This document shows positions 7,492 through 16,386 of a stretch of DNA of 23,397 nt, piece by piece. The stretch is from an uncultured Clostridia bacterium. GTDB lineage: Bacteria; Bacillota; Clostridia; Christensenellales; Aristaeellaceae. The notes under the pieces were generated by a model. It was given only the letters and a program-made list of their open reading frames with translations. It was not told the origin of the DNA and did no database searches. The translations under genes were made by a program, and so were the position numbers. The DNA is taken from NCBI GenBank assembly GCA_934647165.1, contig CAKUFA010000038.1:1-23397 (forward strand). Reading direction: 5' to 3'. Numbering within the stretch: the first letter of the stretch is position 1; each line of letters opens with the position of its first letter.

Positions 7492-8979
7492 TTACCGGAA
7501 GCCGATTTCCTCCCCATCAAAGCAGAATCCCGGATTCATGCATGGATCGCCCTGCCGGAGCACTTTTCCCCACTTTCGTTCAAACAGCCGCGCTTCCTTC
7601 CGGAAGCGTTTTTGTTTTGCACCCGAATCGTCCCCGCCGCGCGAACGGGATTCATCGTGCATCACCCGGCATGCGGGTGTATAAACGCAGCGAAGCCCCG
7701 CCTGGCCAAGGCGCAGGCAAAAATCCACATCGTTGTAGGCAACGGCAAGCGCTTCATCCATGCCGCCGACGCTTTCCCAAGCTTCCCGGCGAACCATCAG
7801 GCACGCGCCCGTCACCGCGCTCACATTGCGCGCAAGGGAAATCCAATGCTGATAGCCCGCCTCATCTGCCCTGTGGCCACGAAAGATATGTCCTGCACGG
7901 TAGGCCATTTTCAATGCAATGCCCGCATGCTGAATCGTGCCGTCCGGATACGTCAGCAGCCCGCCTACCGCGCCGATGTCAGGGGCTGCGGCATAACGCA
8001 GCAGCGCTTCCATCCAGCCGCTGTCCAGCACTTCCATGTCATTGTTCATCAAAAGGAGATAATCGCCCTTTGCTTCCCGCGCCGCATCGTTGTTCAGCCG
8101 GGCATAATTGAAGGGGCCAGGCCTGTGCAGCACGCGGATGCGCGGATCTGACAGCTGGTCAAAATAGGCCAGGGTTTTCTTTTGCGTGCTTCCGTTATCA
8201 ATCAGCAGCAGCTCCCAATACGCCCAGTTTGTGCGCCGGCAAATGCTTTCCACGCACCTGCGCAGCATGTCCACATGATCCCGTGTTGGCATCAAAATGG
8301 ACACCAGCGGCTTTCCCGCAGGTAGGGGGCGCTGCACGGGGTGGATATACCAGGGCGGCGCCGGATCCTCTTCTGCGGCTCTTTCCACACTCGTCAGCGC
8401 TTTGGGAATGCGCGTTACCTGCTCCGCTTCCTCAAGCGCTTTTTTCAGCGGCCATGCGGCGTCTATTCCAACCGTTGCATAACAGGGGCCGATATAGTCC
8501 GCCTGTTCAAAGGTCTCCGGGCACCATTGGGGCTTGAGGCAGGGACGGAGCTGCCCTTGATCGGCATACAGCTCGTCCGCGTAGATCACCTGTTTTCCTT
8601 TTCCCTTGCCTGCCGCCGCCGTAACGCGCGCCACAAGCTGCGGGCTCAGCGCCATGTCACGCCTGACATGCAGGCAGATAGGAAAGCCCCTTGTTTCCTC
8701 CGCCTTTCCCGTCACCAGCGCCGGCGGCACCGTCTGTTTTTCCAAATCCCGTTCCGCCTGTTGGCCTTCTCCGCTCAGCAGCACGGCCACACGTTTTTTG
8801 GGGCACAAGGCAGCGTCCTTCAGCCGCCGGGCATGCGAAACCGTCATGCTTGCGCGCCAGTTTTCCCCATGCCACACCGGCACATGATAACGCAGGCGAA
8901 AGCAGTTGTTCCGCAAACTGTCGTTTTTCAGATAGCTGCCATACAGGCGCAATCGCCGCAGCCACGTTTGTGCGCTCAT
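7492..8979 (-). CDS. Family 2 glycosyltransferase (rhamnosyltransferase-like), two GT-A-related halves
   Basis: The 495-residue cytoplasmic protein has a clear GT2 domain at about 225-440: VSILMPTRDH, LLLIDNGS, the metal-binding NND (312-314, a DxD equivalent), VGGLLTYPDG, GACLMVRREAW and YNDVDFCLRL. This set of motifs is typical of O-antigen and rhamnan GT2 enzymes. The N-terminal 60-200 keeps a VIYADE...LKPQWCPETFEQADYIG pattern. It matches the second GT-A copy found in double-domain relatives, but here it lacks a full nucleotide site and looks degenerate. The ATG has AAGGAAGG 8 to 9 bases upstream. It lies downstream of the Big_2 gene after a hairpin terminator, and I find no convincing promoter in the short gap. 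Acceptor and donor are unknown; rhamnose is a guess from the neighbouring rml operon. Confidence 0.88.
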   Translation of the reverse strand: MSAQTWLRRLRLYGSYLKNDSLRNNCFRLRYHVPVWHGENWRASMTVSHARRLKDAALCPKKRVAVLLSGEGQQAERDLEKQTVPPALVTGKAEETRGFPICLHVRRDMALSPQLVARVTAAAGKGKGKQVIYADELYADQGQLRPCLKPQWCPETFEQADYIGPCYATVGIDAAWPLKKALEEAEQVTRIPKALTSVERAAEEDPAPPWYIHPVQRPLPAGKPLVSILMPTRDHVDMLRRCVESICRRTNWAYWELLLIDNGSTQKKTLAYFDQLSDPRIRVLHRPGPFNYARLNNDAAREAKGDYLLLMNNDMEVLDSGWMEALLRYAAAPDIGAVGGLLTYPDGTIQHAGIALKMAYRAGHIFRGHRADEAGYQHWISLARNVSAVTGACLMVRREAWESVGGMDEALAVAYNDVDFCLRLGQAGLRCVYTPACRVMHDESRSRGGDDSGAKQKRFRKEARLFERKWGKVLRQGDPCMNPGFCFDGEEIGFR

Positions 8980-9043
8980 GCTTTATCCTTCCTTGCCGCT
9001 TTTCTGCCTCTTGTGCGGCTGTCGCCAAATTCCTGCGTCAACC

Positions 9044-9085
9044 GAGAAAGGATCTGCTGAAACATGTGCCAGCAGATCCCTTCTC
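9044..9085 (-). terminator. Hairpin terminator after the Big_2 gene
   Basis: A 16-bp stem with one mismatch (core GGATCTGCTG/CAGCAGATCC, arms extended by GAGAA/TTCTC) begins 20 bp after the Big_2 stop codon. On the minus strand the descending arm itself is T-rich (TTTCTC), but no long T-run follows, so partial read-through into the GT2 gene is plausible. Confidence 0.65.
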
Positions 9086-9105
9086 TTATGGTTTCCTGTT
9101 TTGCT

Positions 9106-12100
9106 TTACCAGGGGCAGACATTCACCTGGCAGGTGGTGGAAATGCCGTTGTATGTCGTTGCAGTGACCGTGACCACAACCACACGGCTGGGCTTTCCGC
9201 GGGGCTTGAGCAAGCCTGTGTTGGAAATACTCAGCAGATCAGGCCGGTCGCAGGAGAAAGTCACCGTGCCGTCTTCACCCGGGCCCATCATATACGTCAG
9301 CTGGAAGCTGCCCTTATAGCTCAGGTTCATCACCGTGCGGTTGAGCGTCAGGGACGTGGGCTCGCCGATGACCGAGAGCGTGAAGGTTCTGGACAAACCG
9401 TTGCTGGCGCGGATGGTCAGCGTGGTGGTGCCCTTTTGCAGACCCGTGACATTCATTCGCTCACCGAAAACGGCGATGCTTGCCACGCTGGGGTTCGAAG
9501 AATGAACCGTATAGGTGATGCTGCTGTACGCCGGACTGGTTGCCCATGCGATGGCAAATGTCTGGCCAAGGCCGATCTTGGCTCCCTTATCACCCTGTTT
9601 GCTGTAAATGGTCATGCTGGTCGGACCCTTGCCGACCGTCACCTTGCAGGTCGCCTTTTTGCCGTTGGAAGTGGTGGCGGTGATGGTCGCCGTGCCCGCG
9701 CTCTTGGCGGACAAAACGCCCATGGTCGGGTGCACCCACACAATGTTGTAATTGGAGGAAGTATACTTCACCTCCGCCGCCGCGCCTGCAGGATGCAGCG
9801 TGTGGGTCAGCGTTGCACCGTCGCCCACCATCATTCCCATGGAGGAAGAGGACAGCGTGATGGAGGTCGGCGCGCCCTTCACCGTCACTGTACACACCGC
9901 CGTCAGGCCGTTGGACGTTTTTCCCGTGATATTCACGGTACCGATGGCCTTGGCACGCAGCACGCCGTTTGCATCCACGGTAGCAATGCCCGTGTTGGCG
10001 GAAGTATAGGTCACCTGACTGTACTCATTCGCACCGAATACCGGCTGGAACGTGTAGCTCTCGCCCGTGCTCATGGTCTTGCTGGTGGGAATGGAGAAGG
10101 TTGTGGCGTCCTTGTATACCTTCACCGTGCAGGTTGCCTGCTTGCCGTTATAGGTTTTTGCCGTAATCACTGCGGAGCCGTAGGTCAGTGCCCGCATCAG
10201 GCCGGTATCCTTATCAATGGCCACAACGCCGGGGTTGTTGCTGCTCCACGTCACCGTGCCGCTCGTACCCGCAGGCTGATAGTTCACGCTCAGCTTGCGC
10301 GTTTCACTCAGACCCAGGTTTGCATTGGCAGGAGAAATGGTAATTCCGGTAGGTGCAGCCGTCACGGTCACCTGGCAGTTTGCCGTCAACCCGGTTGCTG
10401 TGCGAACCGTCACCACGGTGGTGCCGCGCTTCTTGGGCGTCACAAGCACCACATTCTTGGAAACGCTCACCTGCACAATGGATGTATCAACCGCCCAGGC
10501 CGTATAGGTTGTGGTTACGCCGTTGAGGATGCTGCACTGGATGCGTCCCGTGTCGCCCAGGCCAAGGTTCAGGCTTGTGGTGTTCAGCACAAGCTTATCA
10601 GGGGCGGGCAGCACATGCACCAGGATCGTGTCGGTCAACCCGTTGTGGGTGGTCACCGTGATGGTATCATCACCCACCATGCGGCCGTAAATCACGGGCT
10701 GGTTTGCATAAACTGTTGCATAAATGTTGGTTGCACTGGAGAATTTCAGGGTCGTCGCCGTGCCGGTGGTGTAGGTCACAGGCACCGTCACCTTCGAACC
10801 CTGGCTGACGTTAATTTCCTTCACTGAGAAGGAAACGGAGGTAGGAGCGCTCATCACCGTCACGGTGCAGCTAGCCTGGAGGCCGCTGTTCGTGCGCGCC
10901 GTAATCACAGCAACACCGGGCGTTTTCGCCGTCACAACACCGGTTGCGGCATTGACGGAAGCCACGCTCGGCATATTGCTGGCATAGCTTACCTGGGCAA
11001 TAGCCGTGGAAGGCTTCTGTGTCACCTTCAGCGTGTAGGTATCGCCAACGCCAAGCTGAAGGGATGCAGTATTCATGGTCAGCGCAGTGGGCGCCGCCAC
11101 AACCTCCAGCTTCATGGAAGCCGTCACGCCATTGTGCGCCTTGCAGGTGATGGTCGTCGTACCCTTGCCCACAGCCTTCACCGTGCCGAGATACACATCC
11201 ACCGTGGCCACCTTGGTATTGCTGGAGTAATACAGCAGCCGTCCCTTGGTACCAGGCGCTTCAACGCCCTTCACCGTAAGGGTGTCGCCAACGCTCAGCT
11301 TGCTGTCGCCGGGGGTGATGGTCATGGAAGTAGGCGCGGGCAGCACCTGAACCTCCAGCAGATTATACTTGCCGTTGTAGGTGCTCACACGAATTTTCGC
11401 CGTGCCGGGCTTAAGGGCCGTGATCAGACCGGACGCGTTCACCGATGCCACCGCCGCATTTTCCGATGCATAGGTGATCACACCGCCCGCGTTGGCAGGC
11501 TGGATGCTCGCGCTCACCGTGTAGCTCATGCCTACGCCCAGGGTAAGGCCGGAGAAGGGAAGATAGATGGACGTAGGCGCAATTCCCACATTCAGGGTCG
11601 CCTGCGCCGTCATTCCGCCAATGCTGGCTGTGATAACGGTGGAGCCTTCCTTCAGCGCCATCACAAGGCCGGTGGTTTCATCCACCGTCGCCACTTCCGT
11701 GTTGGAGGAAGCGTAGCGCACGTGTCCCGTGCTGTTTGCAGGCGTCAGTGTGGCCTTCACCGTGCGCGTTTCGCCAACGCCCATGGTCTGCATGGCCGGG
11801 AGGGTGATGCCCGTAGGTTGGGGATTCACCGTCACGCGCAGGATGTGGGTCAGGCCTGTGTGCATGGTCACTGTCACATCGGTGTAGCCAACGCTGCGGC
11901 CAGTGACAATGCCATCGGCCGTCAGGTCAATGCAGTTGCTTGTCTGCGCTTTGCTGAAGGTGAAGTTTGCATACCGGGATGCGTCGTAGGTGGGCACAAT
12001 CTGTGCGCTTTCGCCCACAGCAATGGAAATGGCGGTCTGCTTCTTCTCCCATACATACAGGTCGAAATCGGCAGGCGCATCCACCACCGTTACATACAGC

Positions 12101-14667
12101 TCAGCCGCCGGCAGGCCATTGTAAGGCTGCGCGGTGATCTTCGCCGTGCCCGTGGAGCGGGCAACCAGGATGCCGTTGACGGACACGGAGACCGCGCTGT
12201 AGTTGGAGGTCCTATAGGTGATGGTACCCGCGGAGCCTACCGGCTCCAGGGTGGGCTGCATATTGTAGCGCATGCCAACCGCCATCTGAATGCTGTACTC
12301 CGGCAGAGTGATACTAGTCGGCGCAGGGCGTACCTCCACCGCACAGGTTGCCTGCAGGCCGTTGTAGGAGGTAGCGATAATCGTTGCCGTGCCCGTGGTA
12401 AGCGCCGTTACGCGGCCGCTTTCCTCGTCCACCGTCGCCACAGAGGGCGCGTTGGAAACATAGGTCACCCGCGCGCCGCTGGCAGGCTGCATCGTGGCTG
12501 TAACCGTGCGGGTTTCGCCCACACCCATCACCATGGACGTGGGGTTGAGCGTCAATCCGGTGGGCGTAGCAACCACCGTCACCACACAATCCGCCGTTGC
12601 GCCGCCGGTAACCATCAGCTTCACCGTGGCCATGCCGGCCTTGACCGGCGTCAGCAGACCCGTTGCATCCACCTTCAAGACCGTTTCATCGGAGGATTCA
12701 AAGGTTACCGTGCCATAGCAGGCTCCACTGCCGATGAGCTGATAGCCAAGGCGCTGGGACATGTCGCCCAGGCCGATGACCAGGCTGGTGCTGCTGGGTT
12801 TCACGCCTGTGGGCGCAGGCAGCACATTCACCATGCAGGAGGTTGTTTTGCCGTTGAAGGTGCGGGCAAGCACCACTGCGGAGCCAACGCCGGTAGCCTT
12901 CAGCTTGCCATCGGGGCTTACCGTCACGGAGGAGGAACCGCTGCTCAGGGAGTAGGTCACATTGCAGCTGGCTCCCGTGGCGGGATAGACCGTAGCTACG
13001 AACTGGTGCTCCATGCCAACGCCCAGCGTCAGGTTGTCCACATCCAGCGACACGGCGCTGGGAGCTGCAACCACCGTCACCGCACAGGAAACGGACACGC
13101 CGTTGTAGGTCGTAAAGGTCAGGGTCGTGGAGCCGATCGTTTCGCCCTTCACAAAGCCATTCTGATAGCTGGCCACTTCCGGAGAAGAGCTGGTCACGGT
13201 CAGCTGGCCGCTGGCCTTGCCGGGCTGGAATTGGGGCTTGATGGCCACGCTGTCGCCCTGGCAGATGGTGTAATTATAAGAGGGGAGCGTAATTTGCGTG
13301 GGAGCGCCCCACACATACACGTTCACAGAGGCCGTCACGCCATTCTGCGCTTTAGCCGTCACCTTAACGGGCGTGCTGGAAATACCGCGGCCCGTGATGA
13401 CCACCTCCGTGGGGGAGGAGGAGACCAGGCTCAGCCGCGTGGGGTCAGAGGAACTGTAGGAAACATCGGCCATGGTGCCGTCCGCATAGTTCAGCGCCAG
13501 GCGGTAGGTTTCGTTATAGCCAATATACAGGCTGCCGGTGGAGAAGGACATGCTCGTGGGTGCGGGATACACCACCACGGAAATCACGTTTACCGGCGGC
13601 ACAGAGCTGCCCAGATACGTATACACGTCGATGGCGGTTTCGCCAACGCCCGTGGCGGTAATCAGACCCTGACTGTCAATGGAAGCAACCGCGGCATTCC
13701 GGCTCTTGAAATAGATGCCTTCCGGAATATTGCTGGGAACCAGCGTAGCGGACAGCTTGGTGGTCATACCAACGCCCAGGCGCACCTGGGTTTGATCCAC
13801 TGTGATGCCGGTGGGCTTGGAAACCACCGTCACCGCGCAGCTGGCGCGCTTTCCGTTGGCCGTTTTCGCCGTCACCACCGTGGTGCCCATGCTCAGTGCC
13901 TTGATTTCGCCGCTTGCGATATCTACTGAGGCAACCCCCGGGTTGGAGGAAGCAAACTCCACAACCTGACTGGCCGTGGCCGGCAGCACTTCCGCAACCA
14001 GCTTGGTGAACGCCTGCCCAACGCCAAGCGTCAGGGAGGCGTAGTTCATCGACACAGCCGTAGCGGCGCTTTTCACCACCACGGTGATCGTTGCCACCTG
14101 CGTGGTGCCCTCAAAGGCGCGGACTGTGGTCGTACCAACGGCAACGCCGGTGATGTAGCCATAGTTCTGTGCAGAGGAGGACACCGATGCGATATTTGCA
14201 TTGTCCGTGCGATAGGATACCGTAATCATCCCGTCGCTGGACGCCACCTGCCACTCAAAGCGTTCGCCAACCGTCAGTTCCACAGAGGCCGGCAGCGGAG
14301 CTTTACGCATAACGCTTGCTGCCCGAGCCACAGGGCGTTCGCTTGCTTCCTCTGTTTCGGGTTCTGCCGTCGCTTCAGGCTCTGCCGTCGCTTCAGGTTC
14401 TGCCGTCGCTTCGGGTTCTGCCGTCGCTTCAGGCTCTGCCGTCGCTTCAGGTTCTGCCGTCGCTTCGGGTTCTGCCGTCGCTTCAGGCTCTGCCGTCGCT
14501 TCAGGCTCTGCCGTCGCTTCAGGCTCTGCTGTTGCTTCGGGCTCAACCGTTCCCTGCGGCAGATCTGTCGCAGTTGCTTCTGCCAGGCACTGGCACAGAG
14601 GCGTCAGCGCCATGACCATCACCAGCAGGAAAACCAGCATGCGGTGCAGCTTTCCTCTCGTTTTCAT
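9106..14667 (-). CDS. Giant secreted protein of about 21 Big_2 (bacterial Ig-like) domains with an EPEATA stalk
   Basis: The 1853-residue protein starts MKTRGKLHRM after AAGGAGGG (7-base spacing). Eleven further in-frame codons upstream lie mostly over the preceding gene's end and were rejected. Residues 1-30 are a signal peptide ending near CLA-EA. Residues 42-101 are ten perfect EPEATA repeats. From about 120 to the C-terminus I count about 21 Big_2 units averaging 82-83 residues, each recognisable by the xLxLGVG entry, the NPxVASVD segment and the NGxxAxCxVTV exit (e.g. GITISPANANLGLSE). The chain ends VNVCPW right after the last domain. I see no LPxTG, SLH, choline-binding or LysM anchor. 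Big_2 domains are common in surface adhesins and intimin-like proteins. Here it is 26 bp behind the ABC exporter ATPase, so it is probably expressed with glycan export. The binding partner is unknown. Confidence 0.93.
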   Translation of the reverse strand: MKTRGKLHRMLVFLLVMVMALTPLCQCLAEATATDLPQGTVEPEATAEPEATAEPEATAEPEATAEPEATAEPEATAEPEATAEPEATAEPEATAEPEATAEPETEEASERPVARAASVMRKAPLPASVELTVGERFEWQVASSDGMITVSYRTDNANIASVSSSAQNYGYITGVAVGTTTVRAFEGTTQVATITVVVKSAATAVSMNYASLTLGVGQAFTKLVAEVLPATASQVVEFASSNPGVASVDIASGEIKALSMGTTVVTAKTANGKRASCAVTVVSKPTGITVDQTQVRLGVGMTTKLSATLVPSNIPEGIYFKSRNAAVASIDSQGLITATGVGETAIDVYTYLGSSVPPVNVISVVVYPAPTSMSFSTGSLYIGYNETYRLALNYADGTMADVSYSSSDPTRLSLVSSSPTEVVITGRGISSTPVKVTAKAQNGVTASVNVYVWGAPTQITLPSYNYTICQGDSVAIKPQFQPGKASGQLTVTSSSPEVASYQNGFVKGETIGSTTLTFTTYNGVSVSCAVTVVAAPSAVSLDVDNLTLGVGMEHQFVATVYPATGASCNVTYSLSSGSSSVTVSPDGKLKATGVGSAVVLARTFNGKTTSCMVNVLPAPTGVKPSSTSLVIGLGDMSQRLGYQLIGSGACYGTVTFESSDETVLKVDATGLLTPVKAGMATVKLMVTGGATADCVVTVVATPTGLTLNPTSMVMGVGETRTVTATMQPASGARVTYVSNAPSVATVDEESGRVTALTTGTATIIATSYNGLQATCAVEVRPAPTSITLPEYSIQMAVGMRYNMQPTLEPVGSAGTITYRTSNYSAVSVSVNGILVARSTGTAKITAQPYNGLPAAELYVTVVDAPADFDLYVWEKKQTAISIAVGESAQIVPTYDASRYANFTFSKAQTSNCIDLTADGIVTGRSVGYTDVTVTMHTGLTHILRVTVNPQPTGITLPAMQTMGVGETRTVKATLTPANSTGHVRYASSNTEVATVDETTGLVMALKEGSTVITASIGGMTAQATLNVGIAPTSIYLPFSGLTLGVGMSYTVSASIQPANAGGVITYASENAAVASVNASGLITALKPGTAKIRVSTYNGKYNLLEVQVLPAPTSMTITPGDSKLSVGDTLTVKGVEAPGTKGRLLYYSSNTKVATVDVYLGTVKAVGKGTTTITCKAHNGVTASMKLEVVAAPTALTMNTASLQLGVGDTYTLKVTQKPSTAIAQVSYASNMPSVASVNAATGVVTAKTPGVAVITARTNSGLQASCTVTVMSAPTSVSFSVKEINVSQGSKVTVPVTYTTGTATTLKFSSATNIYATVYANQPVIYGRMVGDDTITVTTHNGLTDTILVHVLPAPDKLVLNTTSLNLGLGDTGRIQCSILNGVTTTYTAWAVDTSIVQVSVSKNVVLVTPKKRGTTVVTVRTATGLTANCQVTVTAAPTGITISPANANLGLSETRKLSVNYQPAGTSGTVTWSSNNPGVVAIDKDTGLMRALTYGSAVITAKTYNGKQATCTVKVYKDATTFSIPTSKTMSTGESYTFQPVFGANEYSQVTYTSANTGIATVDANGVLRAKAIGTVNITGKTSNGLTAVCTVTVKGAPTSITLSSSSMGMMVGDGATLTHTLHPAGAAAEVKYTSSNYNIVWVHPTMGVLSAKSAGTATITATTSNGKKATCKVTVGKGPTSMTIYSKQGDKGAKIGLGQTFAIAWATSPAYSSITYTVHSSNPSVASIAVFGERMNVTGLQKGTTTLTIRASNGLSRTFTLSVIGEPTSLTLNRTVMNLSYKGSFQLTYMMGPGEDGTVTFSCDRPDLLSISNTGLLKPRGKPSRVVVVTVTATTYNGISTTCQVNVCPW
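14365..14544 (-). repeat. 18-bp tandem repeat x10 coding (EPEATA)10
   Basis: Ten head-to-tail 18-bp units encode EPEATA, residues 42-101 of the Big_2 protein. Silent differences (aggctc, aggttc, gggttc endings) recur with a 54-bp period in the first units and then decay into a run of near-identical copies. This suggests recent unequal expansion of three-unit blocks. The protein product is an acidic, proline-rich, presumably extended stalk. Confidence 0.95.
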
Positions 14668-14693
14668 TTGAAAACCCTCCTTTTCACTGCTTT

Positions 14694-15509
14694 TCAGCAA
14701 TACTTTGCACGGTACTCTTCCAGCGAAGGTTCAAAGGTCTGCCTTTGTTCCTTGCTCATTTTGTTAAATTCCTTTGTAAAGCCTTCATAGGCTGGAAGGA
14801 TTTGTTCTGTGGGCAAAATGCCCAGCTTGCGCCCGTGATGCAGCCACATCACCCGGTCGCAGAAGCCCTTCATTTGCCCTGCCGCATGGCTCACAAACAC
14901 AATGGTTTTGCCATTGGCCTTGAATTCCCGCATCTTGTCCAGGCACTTGGTGGCAAAGGTTGGGTCGCCCACCGCCAGCGCCTCGTCCACAATCAGCACA
15001 TCCGGATCCAGCATCACCGAAATGGCGAACCCGAGGCGCGCCCGCATACCGCTGGAATAGGTGCGCATGGGCTGTTCAATGTGTGAGCCGATTTCCGCAA
15101 AATCCACAATCTGCGCTTCCATATCGCGAATCTGCTTTTCGGAAAATCCCAGCAGCAGGCATTTGTAGAAAATATTTTCCCGTCCCGTCAGCTGGATGTT
15201 CATGCCGGAGCTGGGGGAAAGCATGCTGCACTCGCCCCGCACCTCCACCTCGCCCTGGGTGGGATAGCTGATGCCTGCGATAATCCGCGACAGGGTCGAC
15301 TTGCCTGACCCATTGAGCCCCACAAAGCCGATGATTTCGCCCTTGTAAAACTCAAAGCTTACATCCTTGAGCGCAAGAAATTCGTTGGCCATGTTGGCAC
15401 GCGGGCGAAGCAGCTCAATCATGCGCTGAAATTCGGATTCGCACATGGGGTAGCTTTTTGAAATGTGACTGCCCTGAATAATGACTTCTCTTTTTTCTGC
15501 ATTCTGCAC
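14694..15509 (-). CDS. Polysaccharide ABC exporter ATPase (TagH/Wzt family)
   Basis: Cytoplasmic ATPase that powers export of a lipid-linked glycan through the permease encoded next to it. The 271-residue protein has Walker A GLNGSGKST (64-72), the signature YSSGM (151-155), Walker B VLIVDE (Glu176) and the H-loop His208. The N-terminal SHISKSYPMCESEFQRMIELLRP-like lead and the VGDPTFATKC segment are typical of TagH/RfbE proteins. It lacks the long C-terminal carbohydrate-binding domain of some Wzt proteins, and so resembles the core of TagH. The start is GTG at 15509, because a stop lies three codons upstream in frame and GGGGGTGAG gives a suitable binding site. The gap to the permease stop is 15 bp. 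No cognate C-terminal substrate gate is seen, so specificity probably lies in the permease. Confidence 0.94.
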   Translation of the reverse strand: MQNAEKREVIIQGSHISKSYPMCESEFQRMIELLRPRANMANEFLALKDVSFEFYKGEIIGFVGLNGSGKSTLSRIIAGISYPTQGEVEVRGECSMLSPSSGMNIQLTGRENIFYKCLLLGFSEKQIRDMEAQIVDFAEIGSHIEQPMRTYSSGMRARLGFAISVMLDPDVLIVDEALAVGDPTFATKCLDKMREFKANGKTIVFVSHAAGQMKGFCDRVMWLHHGRKLGILPTEQILPAYEGFTKEFNKMSKEQRQTFEPSLEEYRAKYC

Positions 15510-15524
15510 TTCCGCTCACCCCCA

Positions 15525-16364
15525 TCAAATCACATCAATAAACCGGCGGCGAAGGCGGCAGTGCACCATGCTGCCCACTGCAAACAGCGCCAGGGTGAAG
15601 CACCAGAAATAGATGCCATGCAGCCAGTGCTCGTGCGGGAAGCCCTGATACAGCATCGAGTCCCGGTAGCCCTGGATGATGTAGGTCAGGGGATTGAGGC
15701 GCATCACCATGCGCAGCTTCGGGCTCAGCCCGTCAATAGACCAGATGACGGAGGAAACATACATCAGCAGCCGCAGCACCGGGTTAAGGAACTGGGCAAA
15801 ATCCCGGAACACTGCGTCAATGGCGGAGGTGAGAATGCTGAAGGCGATCAGGAACAGGAACGCCGCCACCATGTAATAGGCAACAAACAGAATGTTCCAC
15901 GTCAGCTTCATTCCGCACAGGATGGACACCGGAATCAGAATCGCCATCGTCCACAGGTGGTCGATCCATTCCATCACCACCACCTTGGCTGGCACCGCCG
16001 CCAGAGGGAAGGAAATGTTTTGCAGCATGTTGGCTGCCGAAACAATGGAGTTTGTGGAGCGCATCATCGCCCCGTTGAGGAAAAACCAGGGCAGGATGCC
16101 GCTCATCATCCAAATGCTGTAGGGCACGTTGCCCTCCATGGCGGACATCTTTAAGCCCACTGAGAACACAAACCAGTAGACGAAAATTTGCAGCGCAGGG
16201 TTCAAAAAGTCCCACATATTTCCGAGCACCGTGCCGCCCTGCTGCGCCTTGCGTTCAAATTTGGCAAGGCGCCATATCCGCGCCTTGTTGTCCCATATTT
16301 CCCGCGTCACATGCCGCATGGCGCCGAAAACTCCTTGGTCGATTTTCCGGGATGAATCCATCAT
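15525..16364 (-). CDS. Polysaccharide ABC exporter permease (TagG/Wzm, ABC-2 type)
   Basis: Inner membrane half of the glycan exporter. The 279-residue protein has an amphipathic N-terminus (VTREIWDNKARIWRLAKFE) followed by about six hydrophobic segments, including FVYWFVFSVGL, LPWFFLNGAMM, TMAILIPVSIL, LFVAYYMVAAFLFLIAFSIL, a segment near FLNPVLRLLMYVSSVIW and FWCFTLALFAVGSMV. The FRDFAQFLNPVLRLLMY and LNPLTYIIQGYRD motifs are hallmarks of ABC-2 glycan permeases. The first ATG (16364) is 10 bases from AGGA; the second (16361) is equally usable, so the start is uncertain by one codon. It lies 22 bp after the fused glycosyltransferase and 15 bp before the ATPase, in one operon. Confidence 0.95.
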   Translation of the reverse strand: MMDSSRKIDQGVFGAMRHVTREIWDNKARIWRLAKFERKAQQGGTVLGNMWDFLNPALQIFVYWFVFSVGLKMSAMEGNVPYSIWMMSGILPWFFLNGAMMRSTNSIVSAANMLQNISFPLAAVPAKVVVMEWIDHLWTMAILIPVSILCGMKLTWNILFVAYYMVAAFLFLIAFSILTSAIDAVFRDFAQFLNPVLRLLMYVSSVIWSIDGLSPKLRMVMRLNPLTYIIQGYRDSMLYQGFPHEHWLHGIYFWCFTLALFAVGSMVHCRLRRRFIDVI

Positions 16365-16386
16365 GCTCTCCCTTTCCTGCGCCGCT

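Noticed and set aside
9064..10827. 587-codon plus-strand frame opposite the Big_2 gene
   Set aside because: Antisense to a clear repetitive coding region; His-, Gly- and Arg-rich composition is typical of a shadow frame, with no family motif.
11134..13929. 931-codon plus-strand frame opposite the Big_2 gene
   Set aside because: Long open antisense frame created by codon bias in the Big_2 repeats; no domain, no convincing start.
14365..14544. Regular repeat considered as a CRISPR array
   Set aside because: Units are contiguous with no spacers and encode EPEATA in frame within a secreted protein.
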